Positions 27,300 through 36,311 of a DNA stretch of 64,000 nucleotides are shown piece by piece. The DNA comes from a virus, in the IMG/VR virus record IMGVR_UViG_3300006737_000017, positions 1-64,000 of that record, one strand, 5' to 3'. Each line of letters opens with the position of its first letter. Position 1 is the stretch's first letter. The notes under the pieces were generated by a model. That model ran no database searches and had not been told where the DNA came from. It saw nothing but the letters and a program-made list of their open reading frames with translations. The position numbers were made by a program, and so were the translations under genes.

Positions 27300-27750
27300 A
27301 GTAAACAATGACGATTGGCAGACAAGCCCAATCACGAATAGAAAAGAAGTACTAATAGAATACGACGATAAAGACCGTGAACAAAAATTTTGCATTGGCA
27401 GCGGGTTCTTTACAAATGAATTTCCACTTAATTATAAAAAGAATCCAGATTTTCAAATTGAAAACTATGAAAAGAATATGCCTCAATTAATGAAAGATTT
27501 AAGATTTGATGATGGAGAGTCATATTGGTATCCAACAACGATTCAATTGAAAGATGGTATAGTATTTCCAGATGGAGAATCTAAAGAAGATTGGAAATGG
27601 TGTTATGCACCAATTACTGAATTAGAGGATAAAGAAAAAGTTGGTGAATTTGTTTCTAAAATAGATATGGATAAAGCTGAAAGATTTGATAGATTTTTAG
27701 AAGCTAGTAAAAAATTAAACGGAGTAGATTTAGATGAATTATCTGAGTGA
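27292..27750 (+). CDS. Conserved phage protein of unknown function (152 aa)
   Basis: Overlaps the preceding GT by 8 nt and the next gene by 17 nt. Contains KEVLIEYDDKDREQKFCIGS, YWYPTTIQLKDG and a Trp-rich KEDWKWCYAPI. Acidic, no membrane segment. I do not recognise an enzyme motif. Confidence 0.6.
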   Translation: MHRVNNDDWQTSPITNRKEVLIEYDDKDREQKFCIGSGFFTNEFPLNYKKNPDFQIENYEKNMPQLMKDLRFDDGESYWYPTTIQLKDGIVFPDGESKEDWKWCYAPITELEDKEKVGEFVSKIDMDKAERFDRFLEASKKLNGVDLDELSE

Positions 27751-28168
27751 GCATCGTACTAAACAGGGTAGAAAGTATCAAATATCTAAAGCTGGATTGC
27801 AGAAAGGAATGATAGTATCTTGTAGATACACGAATAAGAAAGGTCAATCAGAAAACAAGATGATAGTAATACTTAACCCTGGTTACAAGGGTAAAATACA
27901 TGCACTATCTTTATCCAGATTCAGTTCCAAAAAGTTTAACAAATTAGCTGAAACAGTTGGAATAAGAGTTATACCAAAGTATGAAACAAGAGGCTTAGAA
28001 ATTCCGAAGTTGGCAATGGACCAATCTTCAAATCGTTTTTATAGCGCTTACTTAAAAGATGTTAAAAGTGAATATAACGATGCTTATAGAACTTACTTTG
28101 CTAATAAACTTTCAGTTCCTTTTGTAATTGATTATAATTTTGATAAAAAAGATACACTATTATTATGA
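27734..28168 (+). CDS. Phage protein of unknown function with SH3/PemK-like segment (144 aa)
   Basis: Basic protein; GMIVSCRYTNKKGQSENKM followed by IVILNPGYKGKIHALSLS looks like a small beta-barrel, and the C-terminus (SVPFVIDYNFDKKDTLLL) is hydrophobic. Overlaps the previous gene by 17 nt and the next in ATGA. Function not recognised; position inside the sugar cluster may be incidental. Confidence 0.5.
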   Translation: MNYLSEHRTKQGRKYQISKAGLQKGMIVSCRYTNKKGQSENKMIVILNPGYKGKIHALSLSRFSSKKFNKLAETVGIRVIPKYETRGLEIPKLAMDQSSNRFYSAYLKDVKSEYNDAYRTYFANKLSVPFVIDYNFDKKDTLLL

Positions 28169-28593
28169 TAACAGGATTCACAGCAGGTAACTTTGATATA
28201 TTACATCCAGGTTACATAAAAACTTTCAAAGCAGCAAAAGAACATTGCGACAGATTTCTTGTATTTTTACAAAGAGATCCATCATTGCACAGGAAAAGTA
28301 AATACAAACCGATAATACCTTTGTATGATAGATATGAAACGCTAATGGCAATAAAATATATAGATGAGGTATATACATACCAAACGGAAGAGGAATTATA
28401 CGAATTAATAAAGTTTTGGAAACCTCAAATTAGAATACTAGGAGAAGATTACATAGGAAAACCTTTTACTGGAGAAGATCTTCCACCAAAGGTAATATAC
28501 ACAACTAGATCTCACGACTGGTCAACTACTAAATTGAAGGACTTGATTACAAAACAGACAATCAAACAAAACCCGGAGATACTTAAAAAATGA
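28165..28593 (+). CDS. Cytidylyltransferase-like nucleotidyltransferase (TagD/RfaE type)
   Basis: 142 aa. GFTAGNFDILHPGYIKTF contains the G-x-F-D-x-x-H nucleotide motif; RYETLMAIKYIDEVYTY and the signature TTRSHDWSTTKLKDLI (R-x-H-D-x-S-T-T variant of R-T-x-G-I-S-T-T) follow. It should activate a phosphorylated sugar or polyol (for example glycerol-3-phosphate or a heptose phosphate) with CTP or ATP. ATGA overlaps on both sides. Confidence 0.8.
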   Translation: MITGFTAGNFDILHPGYIKTFKAAKEHCDRFLVFLQRDPSLHRKSKYKPIIPLYDRYETLMAIKYIDEVYTYQTEEELYELIKFWKPQIRILGEDYIGKPFTGEDLPPKVIYTTRSHDWSTTKLKDLITKQTIKQNPEILKK

Positions 28594-29219
28594 AAATAAC
28601 CTACGCAATTACAGTATGCAATGAGCATAAAGAAATAGAAAAGCTATTAACTTTTATATTCGAAAACAAAAGACTTGAAGATCAAGTAGTAGTTCAAATG
28701 GACAAAGACAACGTTACAGACAAAGTTTGGGATGTATGCGAAAGATTTGAAAATAGACAAGCAACTGAATACAGCTTGATACAGCATTCATTAAACAAGA
28801 ACTTTGCAGAATATAAAAATCATCTAAATAAAAATTGTTCTGGTGATTGGATATTTCAAATAGACGCAGATGAAATACCAAACCCATATTTAATTGAAGC
28901 TTTACCTTTCATACTAGAAGCTAACCAGGATACTGAAGCTTTTTGGGTACCTAGAGTAAATACTGTTGAAGGTATTACTGATGCTCATATTGCAAAGTGG
29001 GGCTGGAGATTAGATGAAAATAATTGGGTTAACTTCCCTGATTGGCAAATGAGAATATATAGAAACAAAGAAGAAATATATTGGATTAAACCTGTACATG
29101 AACAATTGAAAGGTTATACTAAATTTGCTAATTTACCAGCAGATGAAAAATTTGCATTATATCATCCAAAGAAAATTGGAAGACAAGAAAAGCAAAATGA
29201 ATTTTACGAGACTATCTAA
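28590..29219 (+). CDS. Glycosyltransferase, GT2-like (GT-A fold)
   Basis: 209 aa. ITYAITVCNEHKEIEKLL is the GT2 entry strand; GDWIFQIDADEIPN holds the D-x-D motif for metal and NDP-sugar; WQMRIYRNKEEIYW and VHEQLKGY lie in the acceptor half, as in LpsA/KdtX-like enzymes. Coupled to the neighbours. Confidence 0.8.
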   Translation: MKITYAITVCNEHKEIEKLLTFIFENKRLEDQVVVQMDKDNVTDKVWDVCERFENRQATEYSLIQHSLNKNFAEYKNHLNKNCSGDWIFQIDADEIPNPYLIEALPFILEANQDTEAFWVPRVNTVEGITDAHIAKWGWRLDENNWVNFPDWQMRIYRNKEEIYWIKPVHEQLKGYTKFANLPADEKFALYHPKKIGRQEKQNEFYETI

Positions 29220-29803
29220 TGAAAATTCTAATCTATGGTTCAGCTCATTTAACAAGTGAGACTTGTAAAGTATTAAAAGACCATTACGATTTAGTTGGTC
29301 ATATACCATCTGTAAACCCAGTTATAGCTGGAGATATGGAATTACCAATAGTAACTGAATACGTAGATCACGATATAAAATTATCTTTGCAATATAATGT
29401 TAAAATGCAAAACATAGAAAACGCATACAATGTTCATACAGGTTTATTACCTCTATGGGGCGGACAAGATATTTTATACCATACGATAAAAGAAAAAGCA
29501 AAAAGACAAGGGTTAACTTTTCACAAGATGTCTAAAGACTTTGACTATGGAAATATAATTTCAAAGACAACTTACCCAGTTTTTGAAGAAGATGACATGA
29601 TAGATTTATACTCTAAAATGACTGCTATATTTCCAGGCTTTGTATTAAGTTCTCTAAAACTTTTAGAAAACTTAGGAAATGAAAATGTAAACAAATGCCA
29701 AAAGAAAAGGCCTAGATTATTCAAAAGGGGTAAAATAGATTCATCAGACATGAATGTTTATAAAGAAACTTTACCAATATTGAGAAAGCTTTATGAAAAA
29801 TAA
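29219..29803 (+). CDS. Sugar N-formyltransferase-like (formyl-transferase N-terminal domain)
   Basis: 194 aa. NVHTGLLPLWGGQDILYHTI matches the N-x-H-x(S/T)-L-L-P-x-(Y/W)-x-G catalytic motif of 10-formyl-THF-dependent transferases, and GLTFHKMSKDFDYGNIIS gives the D-x-G-x-I(I) Asp. The usual Asn and His are kept; Asp is in DYGNII. The short length fits sugar N-formyltransferases (VioF/QdtF type) lacking the tRNA-binding C-domain. With FdtA and the DegT aminotransferase in the same cluster, a formylated 3-amino-3,6-dideoxy sugar is a coherent product. Confidence 0.72.
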   Translation: MKILIYGSAHLTSETCKVLKDHYDLVGHIPSVNPVIAGDMELPIVTEYVDHDIKLSLQYNVKMQNIENAYNVHTGLLPLWGGQDILYHTIKEKAKRQGLTFHKMSKDFDYGNIISKTTYPVFEEDDMIDLYSKMTAIFPGFVLSSLKLLENLGNENVNKCQKKRPRLFKRGKIDSSDMNVYKETLPILRKLYEK

Positions 29804-30491
29804 ATCTTGTAATGTAATAGTTTATTGGTCTGGTGAAAGGCGAAGATCTAATGGAACTGGTTATGCAATAAAACTATTAAAGTATAATATAGAAATTGCA
29901 AAGACTACAAATGGTGGATGCCCTTATGATACTATAATAGTTAACAATGAAAATGCAAATGCAACTGATGAAGTTAAAGAATTATTAAAAAGTATAGATG
30001 GACAGAAAACTTTTAATGGTAAATTTATAGTTTTGAATAGACCTAACGTAGGAATTTCAATGGGAGCTTACTCTCATGCATACGAAAAGCTAAGAGAGGA
30101 ATATCAATGGTGGCACTTTACTGAAGACGATTACATCTATAACGTAAAAGATTGGTACAAAGAAACAAAGAAATTTTATAACAGTAAAGAAAACGTTGGT
30201 GCAGTTGCAACTCTTGGTTCAAATGGTAATCATATAGATGGAGGTATTGGATTATACAAAAGAGAGATACTAGATTTATATTATAAAGATCACGGTAGAT
30301 TATGCTGGAAAGATACTAATGCTTATGACTTTTCAAATGAAATAGGTTTTTCAAATGTATATTATAATATGGGCTATGGCTTATTGCAAATACCAAAGTG
30401 TTATTATATAAGATGGGGAAATGCTCATGGACAAGCACAAAAAGAATCTACTCACTTTGGAAAAGAAGCACCTTATATAGGAGAATGGTAA
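29793..30491 (+). CDS. Putative GT-A fold glycosyltransferase
   Basis: 232 aa. IVYWSGERRRSNGTGYAIKL, NRPNVGISMGAYSHAYEKL and WWHFTEDDYIYNVKDW (E-D-D in the D-x-D position) followed by VATLGSNGNHIDGGIGLYKR resemble GT2/rhamnan-type transferases. Overlaps the previous gene by 11 nt and ends in TAATG with the oxygenase gene. Confidence 0.62.
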   Translation: MKNKSCNVIVYWSGERRRSNGTGYAIKLLKYNIEIAKTTNGGCPYDTIIVNNENANATDEVKELLKSIDGQKTFNGKFIVLNRPNVGISMGAYSHAYEKLREEYQWWHFTEDDYIYNVKDWYKETKKFYNSKENVGAVATLGSNGNHIDGGIGLYKREILDLYYKDHGRLCWKDTNAYDFSNEIGFSNVYYNMGYGLLQIPKCYYIRWGNAHGQAQKESTHFGKEAPYIGEW

Positions 30492-31141
30492 TGAATAAAA
30501 TAAAATACGATACAAAAAAATATAATTTTATAGAATGTTTTCAAAAAATATTCGAATGCGAAGATTTACAAAATGTACATAGAGATTGGAATTTAGCAAG
30601 AGAATATGAATTATTGGATAGAGTAGAAATAGACCAAGATACAGTTTATCATAAACACTTTTACGACAATATAGGTAATACAGATTACTATAATATTTAC
30701 AAAAAATTTATAAGTGAAGTTGTATCTAATTTATTTGATGAAGAAATATTATATCAAAAGATACCAACGTTTAGAATCCATCAACCTGGCAACCTTGCTG
30801 TAGCAGCTTATCATAGAGATAGAGATTATAATCATTCTACTTATGAAAAGAATTTCTTTTTACCATTAACCGATGCATTTGGAAATAATACTATCTGGGC
30901 TGAGACTGTTGAAGGTAAAGGTGATTATCAACCTATGGAAGCTAAGCTTGGAGAATTTATTATGTGGGACGGTCCAAACTTAGAGCATGGAAACAAAACA
31001 AACGATACACGATTTTCAAGAATTAGTATAGATTTTAGAATATTACCGTTATCTAAATATGTAAAAACAGATTTGGAAAGCACTTCTATACAAACAAAAA
31101 TGAACTTAAACGAATATTGGGAAAAAGTGAGTAAGATATGA
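30491..31141 (+). CDS. 2-oxoglutarate/Fe(II)-dependent oxygenase (PhyH/StrG-like)
   Basis: Start at ATG 30491 (TAATG overlap); an in-frame ATG at 30398 would lie far inside the preceding gene. 216 aa. IPTFRIHQPGNLAVAAYHRD gives H-x-D (HRD), FFLPLTDAFGNNTIW the central strand, WDGPNLEHGNKTNDTRFSRI the distal His and the Arg that binds 2-oxoglutarate. It would hydroxylate a sugar or sugar-nucleotide intermediate. Coupled to the C-methyltransferase gene by ATGA. Confidence 0.75.
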   Translation: MNKIKYDTKKYNFIECFQKIFECEDLQNVHRDWNLAREYELLDRVEIDQDTVYHKHFYDNIGNTDYYNIYKKFISEVVSNLFDEEILYQKIPTFRIHQPGNLAVAAYHRDRDYNHSTYEKNFFLPLTDAFGNNTIWAETVEGKGDYQPMEAKLGEFIMWDGPNLEHGNKTNDTRFSRISIDFRILPLSKYVKTDLESTSIQTKMNLNEYWEKVSKI

Positions 31142-32316
31142 AAAAAGAATTTTTAGATTTAGGTAATCAACCTATTGCAAATAGTTTCTTAGAAGTTATA
31201 CCTGGTGGCTATGGCTATGCAGGAGAAGACTTCTTTTACAATTTAAGAATGGGTTTTGATTGTGAAACATGTTTAGTAACACAAATGGAATATGTAGATC
31301 CTCCAAAAATGTTCAATGAGCATTATGTATATAGAGGGTCAATGTCTAAAACTATGCAAAAACATTTCAAGGAGTTTTCAAAAACAATTAGTAAAGAATT
31401 AAAAGTTTTAGAAATTGGAAGTAATGATGGGGTATTCATTAAAAACTTTTCAACTAAAAATGCAATTGGTGTTGAACCTTGTGCTAATTTTGCAAAAGAA
31501 ACGCAAGATATGGGATACACAACCTATCCTGAATTTTGGACTCAAGATTTAGCTAATACTATTAATGCAGAATTTGGAAAACAAGATGTTATATTTTCAG
31601 CAAATTGTATTTCTCATATACCAGACTTAGATGAAACATTCAAAGCTGTAGAATCCCTGTTATCAGAAGATGGTGTATTTATATTTGAAGACCCTTCACT
31701 AGCTCAAATGATTAATAATAATTCTTATGATCAAATATACGATGAGCATGTACATATATTATCAGTTACAGCATTGGATAATATCTTAAAAAGAAATGGA
31801 TTGCAAATAGTATTAGTAGACAATCTTTCTGTTCACGGGGGATCCAATAGAATTTATGCTAAAAGAATTGGAAATAAAATTGGAGATTCTTATTATAGCA
31901 ATTTAACTTATGAAAGAATATTAGGTCTAGATAACATAGAAACTTTCAAAAGGTTTGCTAAAAGAGTAGAACAATCTAAAAACGATTTAATTGAAATTTT
32001 ATCTAACTGTAAAAAGAATAATAAAAAAGTTATTAGTTATGGCGCAACCTCTAAGTCTACAACTGTATTTAATTATTGTGGAATAACGCCTTCTCTAATT
32101 CCATATATAACAGATACAACGCCAGAAAAGCAAAATACTTTATCTCCAGGAGTTCATATTCCAGTTTATGAACCATCAAGTAAAATACCATCAGATGTAG
32201 ATTACGTTTTCCTAGGAGCTTGGAATTTCCTAACTGAGATTGAAGAAAAAGAAACAGAGTTTAGAGAAAGAGGTGGTAAATTTATAACGCATATACCAAA
32301 CGTTAGAGTAATATAA
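31138..32316 (+). CDS. SAM-dependent sugar C-methyltransferase (TylC3/NovU-like)
   Basis: 392 aa, full three-part layout. N-terminal region with FDCETCLVTQ (zinc-type Cys pair, 'putative zinc binding' domain reduced), central SAM-binding KVLEIGSNDGVFIKNF, and the family hallmark YDQIYDEHVHILSVTALDN then VDNLSVHGGSNRIYAKR. The C-terminal domain has KVISYGATSKSTTVFNYCG. It methylates C-3 of dTDP-4-keto-deoxysugars. Last gene of its operon; P9 follows. Confidence 0.88.
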   Translation: MKKEFLDLGNQPIANSFLEVIPGGYGYAGEDFFYNLRMGFDCETCLVTQMEYVDPPKMFNEHYVYRGSMSKTMQKHFKEFSKTISKELKVLEIGSNDGVFIKNFSTKNAIGVEPCANFAKETQDMGYTTYPEFWTQDLANTINAEFGKQDVIFSANCISHIPDLDETFKAVESLLSEDGVFIFEDPSLAQMINNNSYDQIYDEHVHILSVTALDNILKRNGLQIVLVDNLSVHGGSNRIYAKRIGNKIGDSYYSNLTYERILGLDNIETFKRFAKRVEQSKNDLIEILSNCKKNNKKVISYGATSKSTTVFNYCGITPSLIPYITDTTPEKQNTLSPGVHIPVYEPSSKIPSDVDYVFLGAWNFLTEIEEKETEFRERGGKFITHIPNVRVI

Positions 32317-32348
32317 TTTGGATATGTCAAAAAAAATGATTATATTAG
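32317..32348 (+). promoter_or_regulatory. Promoter P9, predicted leaderless
   Basis: TTTGGATATGTC from 32317, TATATTAG at 32341-32348, spacer 20 nt; ATG at 32353 after TATT. It splits the sugar island into two transcription units. Confidence 0.75.
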
Positions 32349-32352
32349 TATT

Positions 32353-32763
32353 ATGAATTACAAATTTCAAAACATACCATATCACGAAGATGATAGAGCT
32401 CAAAGATATTTGGATGTCTTTGAAAATTTAGGACCAGGGCAAATAAATATATCAACTGTTAATTCTACGAATCATATAGTTGCATGGCACAAACACAATA
32501 TACAGACTGATTATTGGGTTTGTATCAAAGGTTCTTTCAAAATAGGATTAGCAACTCATGAAGAAGGTGCTACATTCGAATACCTTTCAGACAGAAACCC
32601 AAGAGTTTTAGAAATACCACCTGGTATATATCACGGGTATAAAGCATTGGAGCCTGGGTCTATATTAATGTATTTCATGACTGAAAAATATAATAATGGT
32701 GCTGATGAGTTTAGAGCATTAGTTGGAGAATTTGGAGAAAAATGGAAAACAGAAAACAAATAA
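32353..32763 (+). CDS. dTDP-4-dehydrorhamnose 3,5-epimerase-like (RmlC family)
   Basis: 136 aa RmlC/cupin fold: NSTNHIVAWHKHNIQTDYW, VCIKGSFKIGLA, IPPGIYHGYKALEPGSIL. The catalytic His appears in WHKH and the strand order fits, but the protein is shorter than RmlC (~180 aa) and may epimerise or isomerise another 4-keto sugar. The 3' end overlaps fdtA by 22 nt. Its mRNA should start at the AUG (P9). Confidence 0.7.
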   Translation: MNYKFQNIPYHEDDRAQRYLDVFENLGPGQINISTVNSTNHIVAWHKHNIQTDYWVCIKGSFKIGLATHEEGATFEYLSDRNPRVLEIPPGIYHGYKALEPGSILMYFMTEKYNNGADEFRALVGEFGEKWKTENK

Positions 32764-33176
32764 CAATAGAAGACGTTAAGTTCTTTAATGCAAGAACTAT
32801 GGTTGAACCAGATGGAAATCTTGTACCGATTGAAGGTGGTACCGATGTACCATTTGATATCAAAAGAGTTTTCTATGTATATGGTGTAAAGAATCAAGAT
32901 GACAGAGGTAAACATTCTCATTTTGAAACTAAACAAGTACTATATTGTTTACATGGAAAAGTAGAAGTATTAGTTCACGATGGTGTAAGAAAAAGAAAGT
33001 ATCTATTAGAATCACCTCAACAAGGATTATACATACCAGAGATGATATGGGATGAGCAAGTATATTTAACAGAAGATACAGTAATGTTAGTTTTAGCAAA
33101 TACGGAATACAATCCATCAGATTACATAAACGACTTTGAAGAATTCAAAAAAATAAAAGGAGTAACAAATGAGTAA
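32742..33176 (+). CDS. fdtA: dTDP-4-keto-6-deoxyglucose 3,4-ketoisomerase (FdtA/QdtA-like)
   Basis: 144 aa. KRVFYVYGVKNQDDRGKHSH, ETKQVLYCLHGKVEVLVHDG and GLYIPEMIWDEQVYLTEDTV then VLANTEYNPSDYINDFEEF are characteristic of FdtA/WxcM C-terminal-type isomerases. It moves the keto group from C-4 to C-3, the step before C-3 transamination by a DegT-family enzyme such as the one at 34516. Confidence 0.88.
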   Translation: MENRKQITIEDVKFFNARTMVEPDGNLVPIEGGTDVPFDIKRVFYVYGVKNQDDRGKHSHFETKQVLYCLHGKVEVLVHDGVRKRKYLLESPQQGLYIPEMIWDEQVYLTEDTVMLVLANTEYNPSDYINDFEEFKKIKGVTNE

Positions 33177-33813
33177 GTGTAAAATAAAACATTTATCTAT
33201 AGAAAATTTTATACCTTCAGCAGCATTAGCAAGAGCAGCAGCTGAAAGTTTTAATGATAATATGGATTGGGTAAAATATGGAGCAGGCGATAATCAAATA
33301 CAATACTGTTCAAAGCTTGGTAGAGAAAAATTACCAACTGCTGCAAGATTATGTTTGAATTATATTGCAACAAACTTTGATCCCAACATAGCTTTCAATG
33401 GCTTAACAACAAACGCATTCCCAGACTTAGGTCATTATGGAGGAGGAATGATGTTAACACCCAATTCCAATGGTGAAGGGGGTTTTCTTGGAATGCATAT
33501 AGACGCAGAAGTTCACGGTTTACATCAAGATTGGAAAAGAGAATATAGTGCAATACTTTGTTTGTCTGAAGTACATGACACATCTTTTGATGTAAGATTG
33601 CATGATGGAGAAAATCATACCAGAATTCCATACAGATTTAATACATTAAACGTATTCAAATGTAGCGATTATTCATGGCACGGTTTTCCTGAAATTACTA
33701 AAGGCATGGATAGAAAAACAGTTGGAATGATGTTCTGGTCTAAAATGACTGAAGAAGATAAAAAGAAAGAAAAAGTTAAAGCAAGATTTAACGACAATTT
33801 GAAATTTGACTAA
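33169..33813 (+). CDS. 2OG-Fe(II) oxygenase, prolyl-4-hydroxylase-like
   Basis: 214 aa. GGFLGMHIDAEVHGL has the H-x-D pair, REYSAILCLSE the core strand, HTRIPYRFNTLNVFKCSDYS then WHGFPEI the distal His; RKTVGMMFW may position 2-oxoglutarate. The layout is common in T4-like phages. Substrate may be protein or sugar. Overlaps neighbours on both sides. Confidence 0.76.
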   Translation: MSKCKIKHLSIENFIPSAALARAAAESFNDNMDWVKYGAGDNQIQYCSKLGREKLPTAARLCLNYIATNFDPNIAFNGLTTNAFPDLGHYGGGMMLTPNSNGEGGFLGMHIDAEVHGLHQDWKREYSAILCLSEVHDTSFDVRLHDGENHTRIPYRFNTLNVFKCSDYSWHGFPEITKGMDRKTVGMMFWSKMTEEDKKKEKVKARFNDNLKFD

Positions 33814-34532
33814 TGAAGAAAATCTTAATATCTGGTGGTGAAAGTAAATTTGCAAAGTCTTTAATATCAGAAAATACTAAATTTGATATTAAAGCATTAA
33901 GCAGATCACAGATGAATGTGACAAACTTTTCAAGTATAAAGTCAAGCCTAGGAATTACTAGACCAGATTATTTTATTCACACTGCTGCACTATCTAGGCC
34001 AATGATATTACATAAAGAAAAACCTGATGTTAGTATAAAATCTAATATAATAGGTACTGCAAATTGCGTTCTAGCATGCATGGAAACTAATGTAAAATTC
34101 ATATACATTTCTACAGATTTTGTATATCCTGGAACAGATGGAAACTATTGCGAAGACTCTGCTCTGTTACCAATAAATGAATATGCTTGGTCAAAACTTG
34201 GTGGTGAATGCTCTGTAAAACTTTATGATAACTCGTTAATAATAAGAACAGCAATGGTTGAAAATCCTTATCCTCACAAAAAAGCTTTTGTTGATGTTAA
34301 GAAAAGTTTAATAGAATACAAAGAAGCAGCAAGATTAACTTTAGAATTACTTGATCAGAGTGGTATTGTAAACATTGGTAAGGAATCAGATACAATCTAC
34401 AATCATGTAAAAAAGATTGAAAAGAATATTGGTAAAATATCTAGAAAAGATATTACTAATTTGGATATTGCTACAGATAGCAGTATGAATATTGACAAAT
34501 TAAAAAGGATACTAAATGATAAATCTATTTAA
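33813..34532 (+). CDS. dTDP-4-dehydrorhamnose reductase-like SDR (RmlD family)
   Basis: 239 aa. KKILISGGESKFAKSL is a degenerate Rossmann G-x-x-G-x-x-(G/A) loop, DYFIHTAALSRPMI and FIYISTDFVYPGTDG follow, and the catalytic Y-x3-K is EYAWSKLGGE. Shorter than RmlD (~290 aa). Reduces a 4-keto sugar nucleotide or acts as an epimerase/reductase. It overlaps the DegT gene by 17 nt. Confidence 0.75.
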   Translation: MKKILISGGESKFAKSLISENTKFDIKALSRSQMNVTNFSSIKSSLGITRPDYFIHTAALSRPMILHKEKPDVSIKSNIIGTANCVLACMETNVKFIYISTDFVYPGTDGNYCEDSALLPINEYAWSKLGGECSVKLYDNSLIIRTAMVENPYPHKKAFVDVKKSLIEYKEAARLTLELLDQSGIVNIGKESDTIYNHVKKIEKNIGKISRKDITNLDIATDSSMNIDKLKRILNDKSI

Positions 34533-35427
34533 TATAGAAAATTACACTATAGACACTGGAAAGTTTAATCATATACTACACGACAATTTAGTAAATGAAT
34601 TTGAACAGAAGATAGCAGATTTTGTTGGTGCAAAATATGCATGCGGTGTTAGCAGTGCAACAAATGCAATATTCTTAGCATTATTAAATAAGAATACAGA
34701 AATAGAAATACCTTCTATGATTCCACCAGTTGTTGCTAATGCTATTATAACTTCTGGGAATAAAGTTAAATTTACAGACAACGTAGAATGGGTTGGCGAT
34801 TCTTATGTATTGCATAATTTTGAAGATTATAAAATAATAGATTCAGCTCAAAAATTAGAAAAAGACCAATTTAAGAAAGAAGCTAATGATGAAGATTTAA
34901 TGATGTTTTCATTTTATCCAACAAAACCAGTTGGAAGTATAGATGGTGGTATGATAGTAAGCAACGATAAAGAAAAGATTGATTGGTTTAGAGAAGCAAC
35001 ATTAAATGGAATGTCTTTTGCAAAAAACAATTGGGAAAGAAAAATAAATTTTCCAGGATATAAAATGTATTTGAATTCTGTTCAAGCTTTTGTTGCAAAT
35101 GAAAATTTCAAAAAATATGAAAACAAATTAAAAACTCTTAAAGAACTTAGAGACATATATAATTTTTGGTTTAAGTTAAATAACACAAGTAATCATTTAT
35201 ACAGAATTGAAGTAGAAGATAATATTAAAGCAATGGCTAAATTGAAAAAGAAAGGTTTAGTAACTGGTATTCATTATTCATGTCTACATAACCATGAAGT
35301 TTACGGTTCTAATATAAAATGCCCTGAGTCAGAGGAATTAGCTAAACATACTTTAAGTATACCGTTTCACGAAGCAATGACGGTTGCAGATGTAAATGAT
35401 GTAATAAGAATAATAAGTAAATTGTAA
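34516..35427 (+). CDS. DegT/DnrJ/EryC1-family sugar aminotransferase
   Basis: 303 aa, shorter than usual (~370). FVGAKYACGVSSATNAIFLA is the PLP phosphate-binding region, IIDSAQKLEK holds the PLP-N1 Asp (D-S-A-Q), and FSFYPTKPVGSIDGGMIVS has the Schiff-base Lys (YPTK). The C-terminal region KKKGLVTGIHYSCLHNHEVY binds the sugar. Next to fdtA it should make a 3-amino-3,6-dideoxyhexose (Fuc3N/Qui3N type). One-nt TAATG junction with the next gene. Confidence 0.82.
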   Translation: MINLFNIENYTIDTGKFNHILHDNLVNEFEQKIADFVGAKYACGVSSATNAIFLALLNKNTEIEIPSMIPPVVANAIITSGNKVKFTDNVEWVGDSYVLHNFEDYKIIDSAQKLEKDQFKKEANDEDLMMFSFYPTKPVGSIDGGMIVSNDKEKIDWFREATLNGMSFAKNNWERKINFPGYKMYLNSVQAFVANENFKKYENKLKTLKELRDIYNFWFKLNNTSNHLYRIEVEDNIKAMAKLKKKGLVTGIHYSCLHNHEVYGSNIKCPESEELAKHTLSIPFHEAMTVADVNDVIRIISKL

Positions 35428-36311
35428 TGCCAGTATTTTTTAGATTAAATGAAAAAGGTTTTAGCTGGGCTGGAGAGGTAACAAACCTCGGCTTTTCAAG
35501 TAAAGATCCTAGATATATACCAAAGGAATATTTAGAAAAGGGAGATTTTCTTTTGTTTAGAATGTCTAATGGTTTTGGAGATTGGGGAATCTTATCTGCA
35601 ATGCCTAGATTGCTAAAAGAAAAATATCCTAATTGTAAAGTTTATTTACCAAGTGAAAAACTAATAAAAGAGTTTTATACGAAAGATATAGAACTTTGGA
35701 ATCACTGGCCAAACCCTGAAAAAAATGTTGAAAGGGTATACAAGAATAATCCTTATGTTGATGGTTTCATTGATAAGGTTGAAAATGAAGTATTCCATGA
35801 TCATTATAGGATATACAATGAAGACGATATAAATGAACCCTTGATAAACCAAGTTCTGAAGTTTTGGAAATTCTCAGAAAACGAATTGGAAGATAACCAA
35901 CCAGAATTCTATTGGACAGAAGAGGAAATGGAACAAGGAGATTCATTGATAAAGAAATACTTTGGAGAAAAAGAATTTTGCGGTTTAATTCTAAGTAATA
36001 CAGATATAGGATCAGACACTTACAAAGGGGAATCTGAAGAGGCTTTACAAAGCATTCTAAAAGAACATTCAAAATATAAATTTGTTTATTATGGAGATAA
36101 AACGCCTTATGACTTTATAAAAGTTGGATTAAATCTAAAAGACATAGAAGCTTCTATTAGAGTTCAATTATATATAAGATCTAAAGCAAAAATAAATTTA
36201 GGATATAGCAGTTCTATGTACGACGTTTTACCAAGATACGTAGATATAACATACATACCAGTTAGACAAGGTATGAAATCTAATACAGTTAAAGGGATAA
36301 AATACTTATGA
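35427..36311 (+). CDS. Putative GT-B glycosyltransferase (GT9/heptosyltransferase-like)
   Basis: 294 aa. RMSNGFGDWGILSAMPRLLK resembles the G-x-G-D entry loop of GT9 enzymes, followed by YPNCKVYLPSEKLI; the C-terminal half has KYKFVYYGDKTPYDF and KINLGYSSSMYDVLPRYVDI, as in the donor-binding part. No further specific residue recognised. Coupled in the operon by short overlaps. Confidence 0.55.
   Translation: MPVFFRLNEKGFSWAGEVTNLGFSSKDPRYIPKEYLEKGDFLLFRMSNGFGDWGILSAMPRLLKEKYPNCKVYLPSEKLIKEFYTKDIELWNHWPNPEKNVERVYKNNPYVDGFIDKVENEVFHDHYRIYNEDDINEPLINQVLKFWKFSENELEDNQPEFYWTEEEMEQGDSLIKKYFGEKEFCGLILSNTDIGSDTYKGESEEALQSILKEHSKYKFVYYGDKTPYDFIKVGLNLKDIEASIRVQLYIRSKAKINLGYSSSMYDVLPRYVDITYIPVRQGMKSNTVKGIKYL

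Noticed and set aside
30398-30490. Longer N-terminus for the 2OG oxygenase from ATG 30398
   Set aside because: It would lie 94 nt inside the preceding GT gene and add Ser/Arg-rich shadow sequence; TAATG at 30489-30493 gives a normal coupled start.
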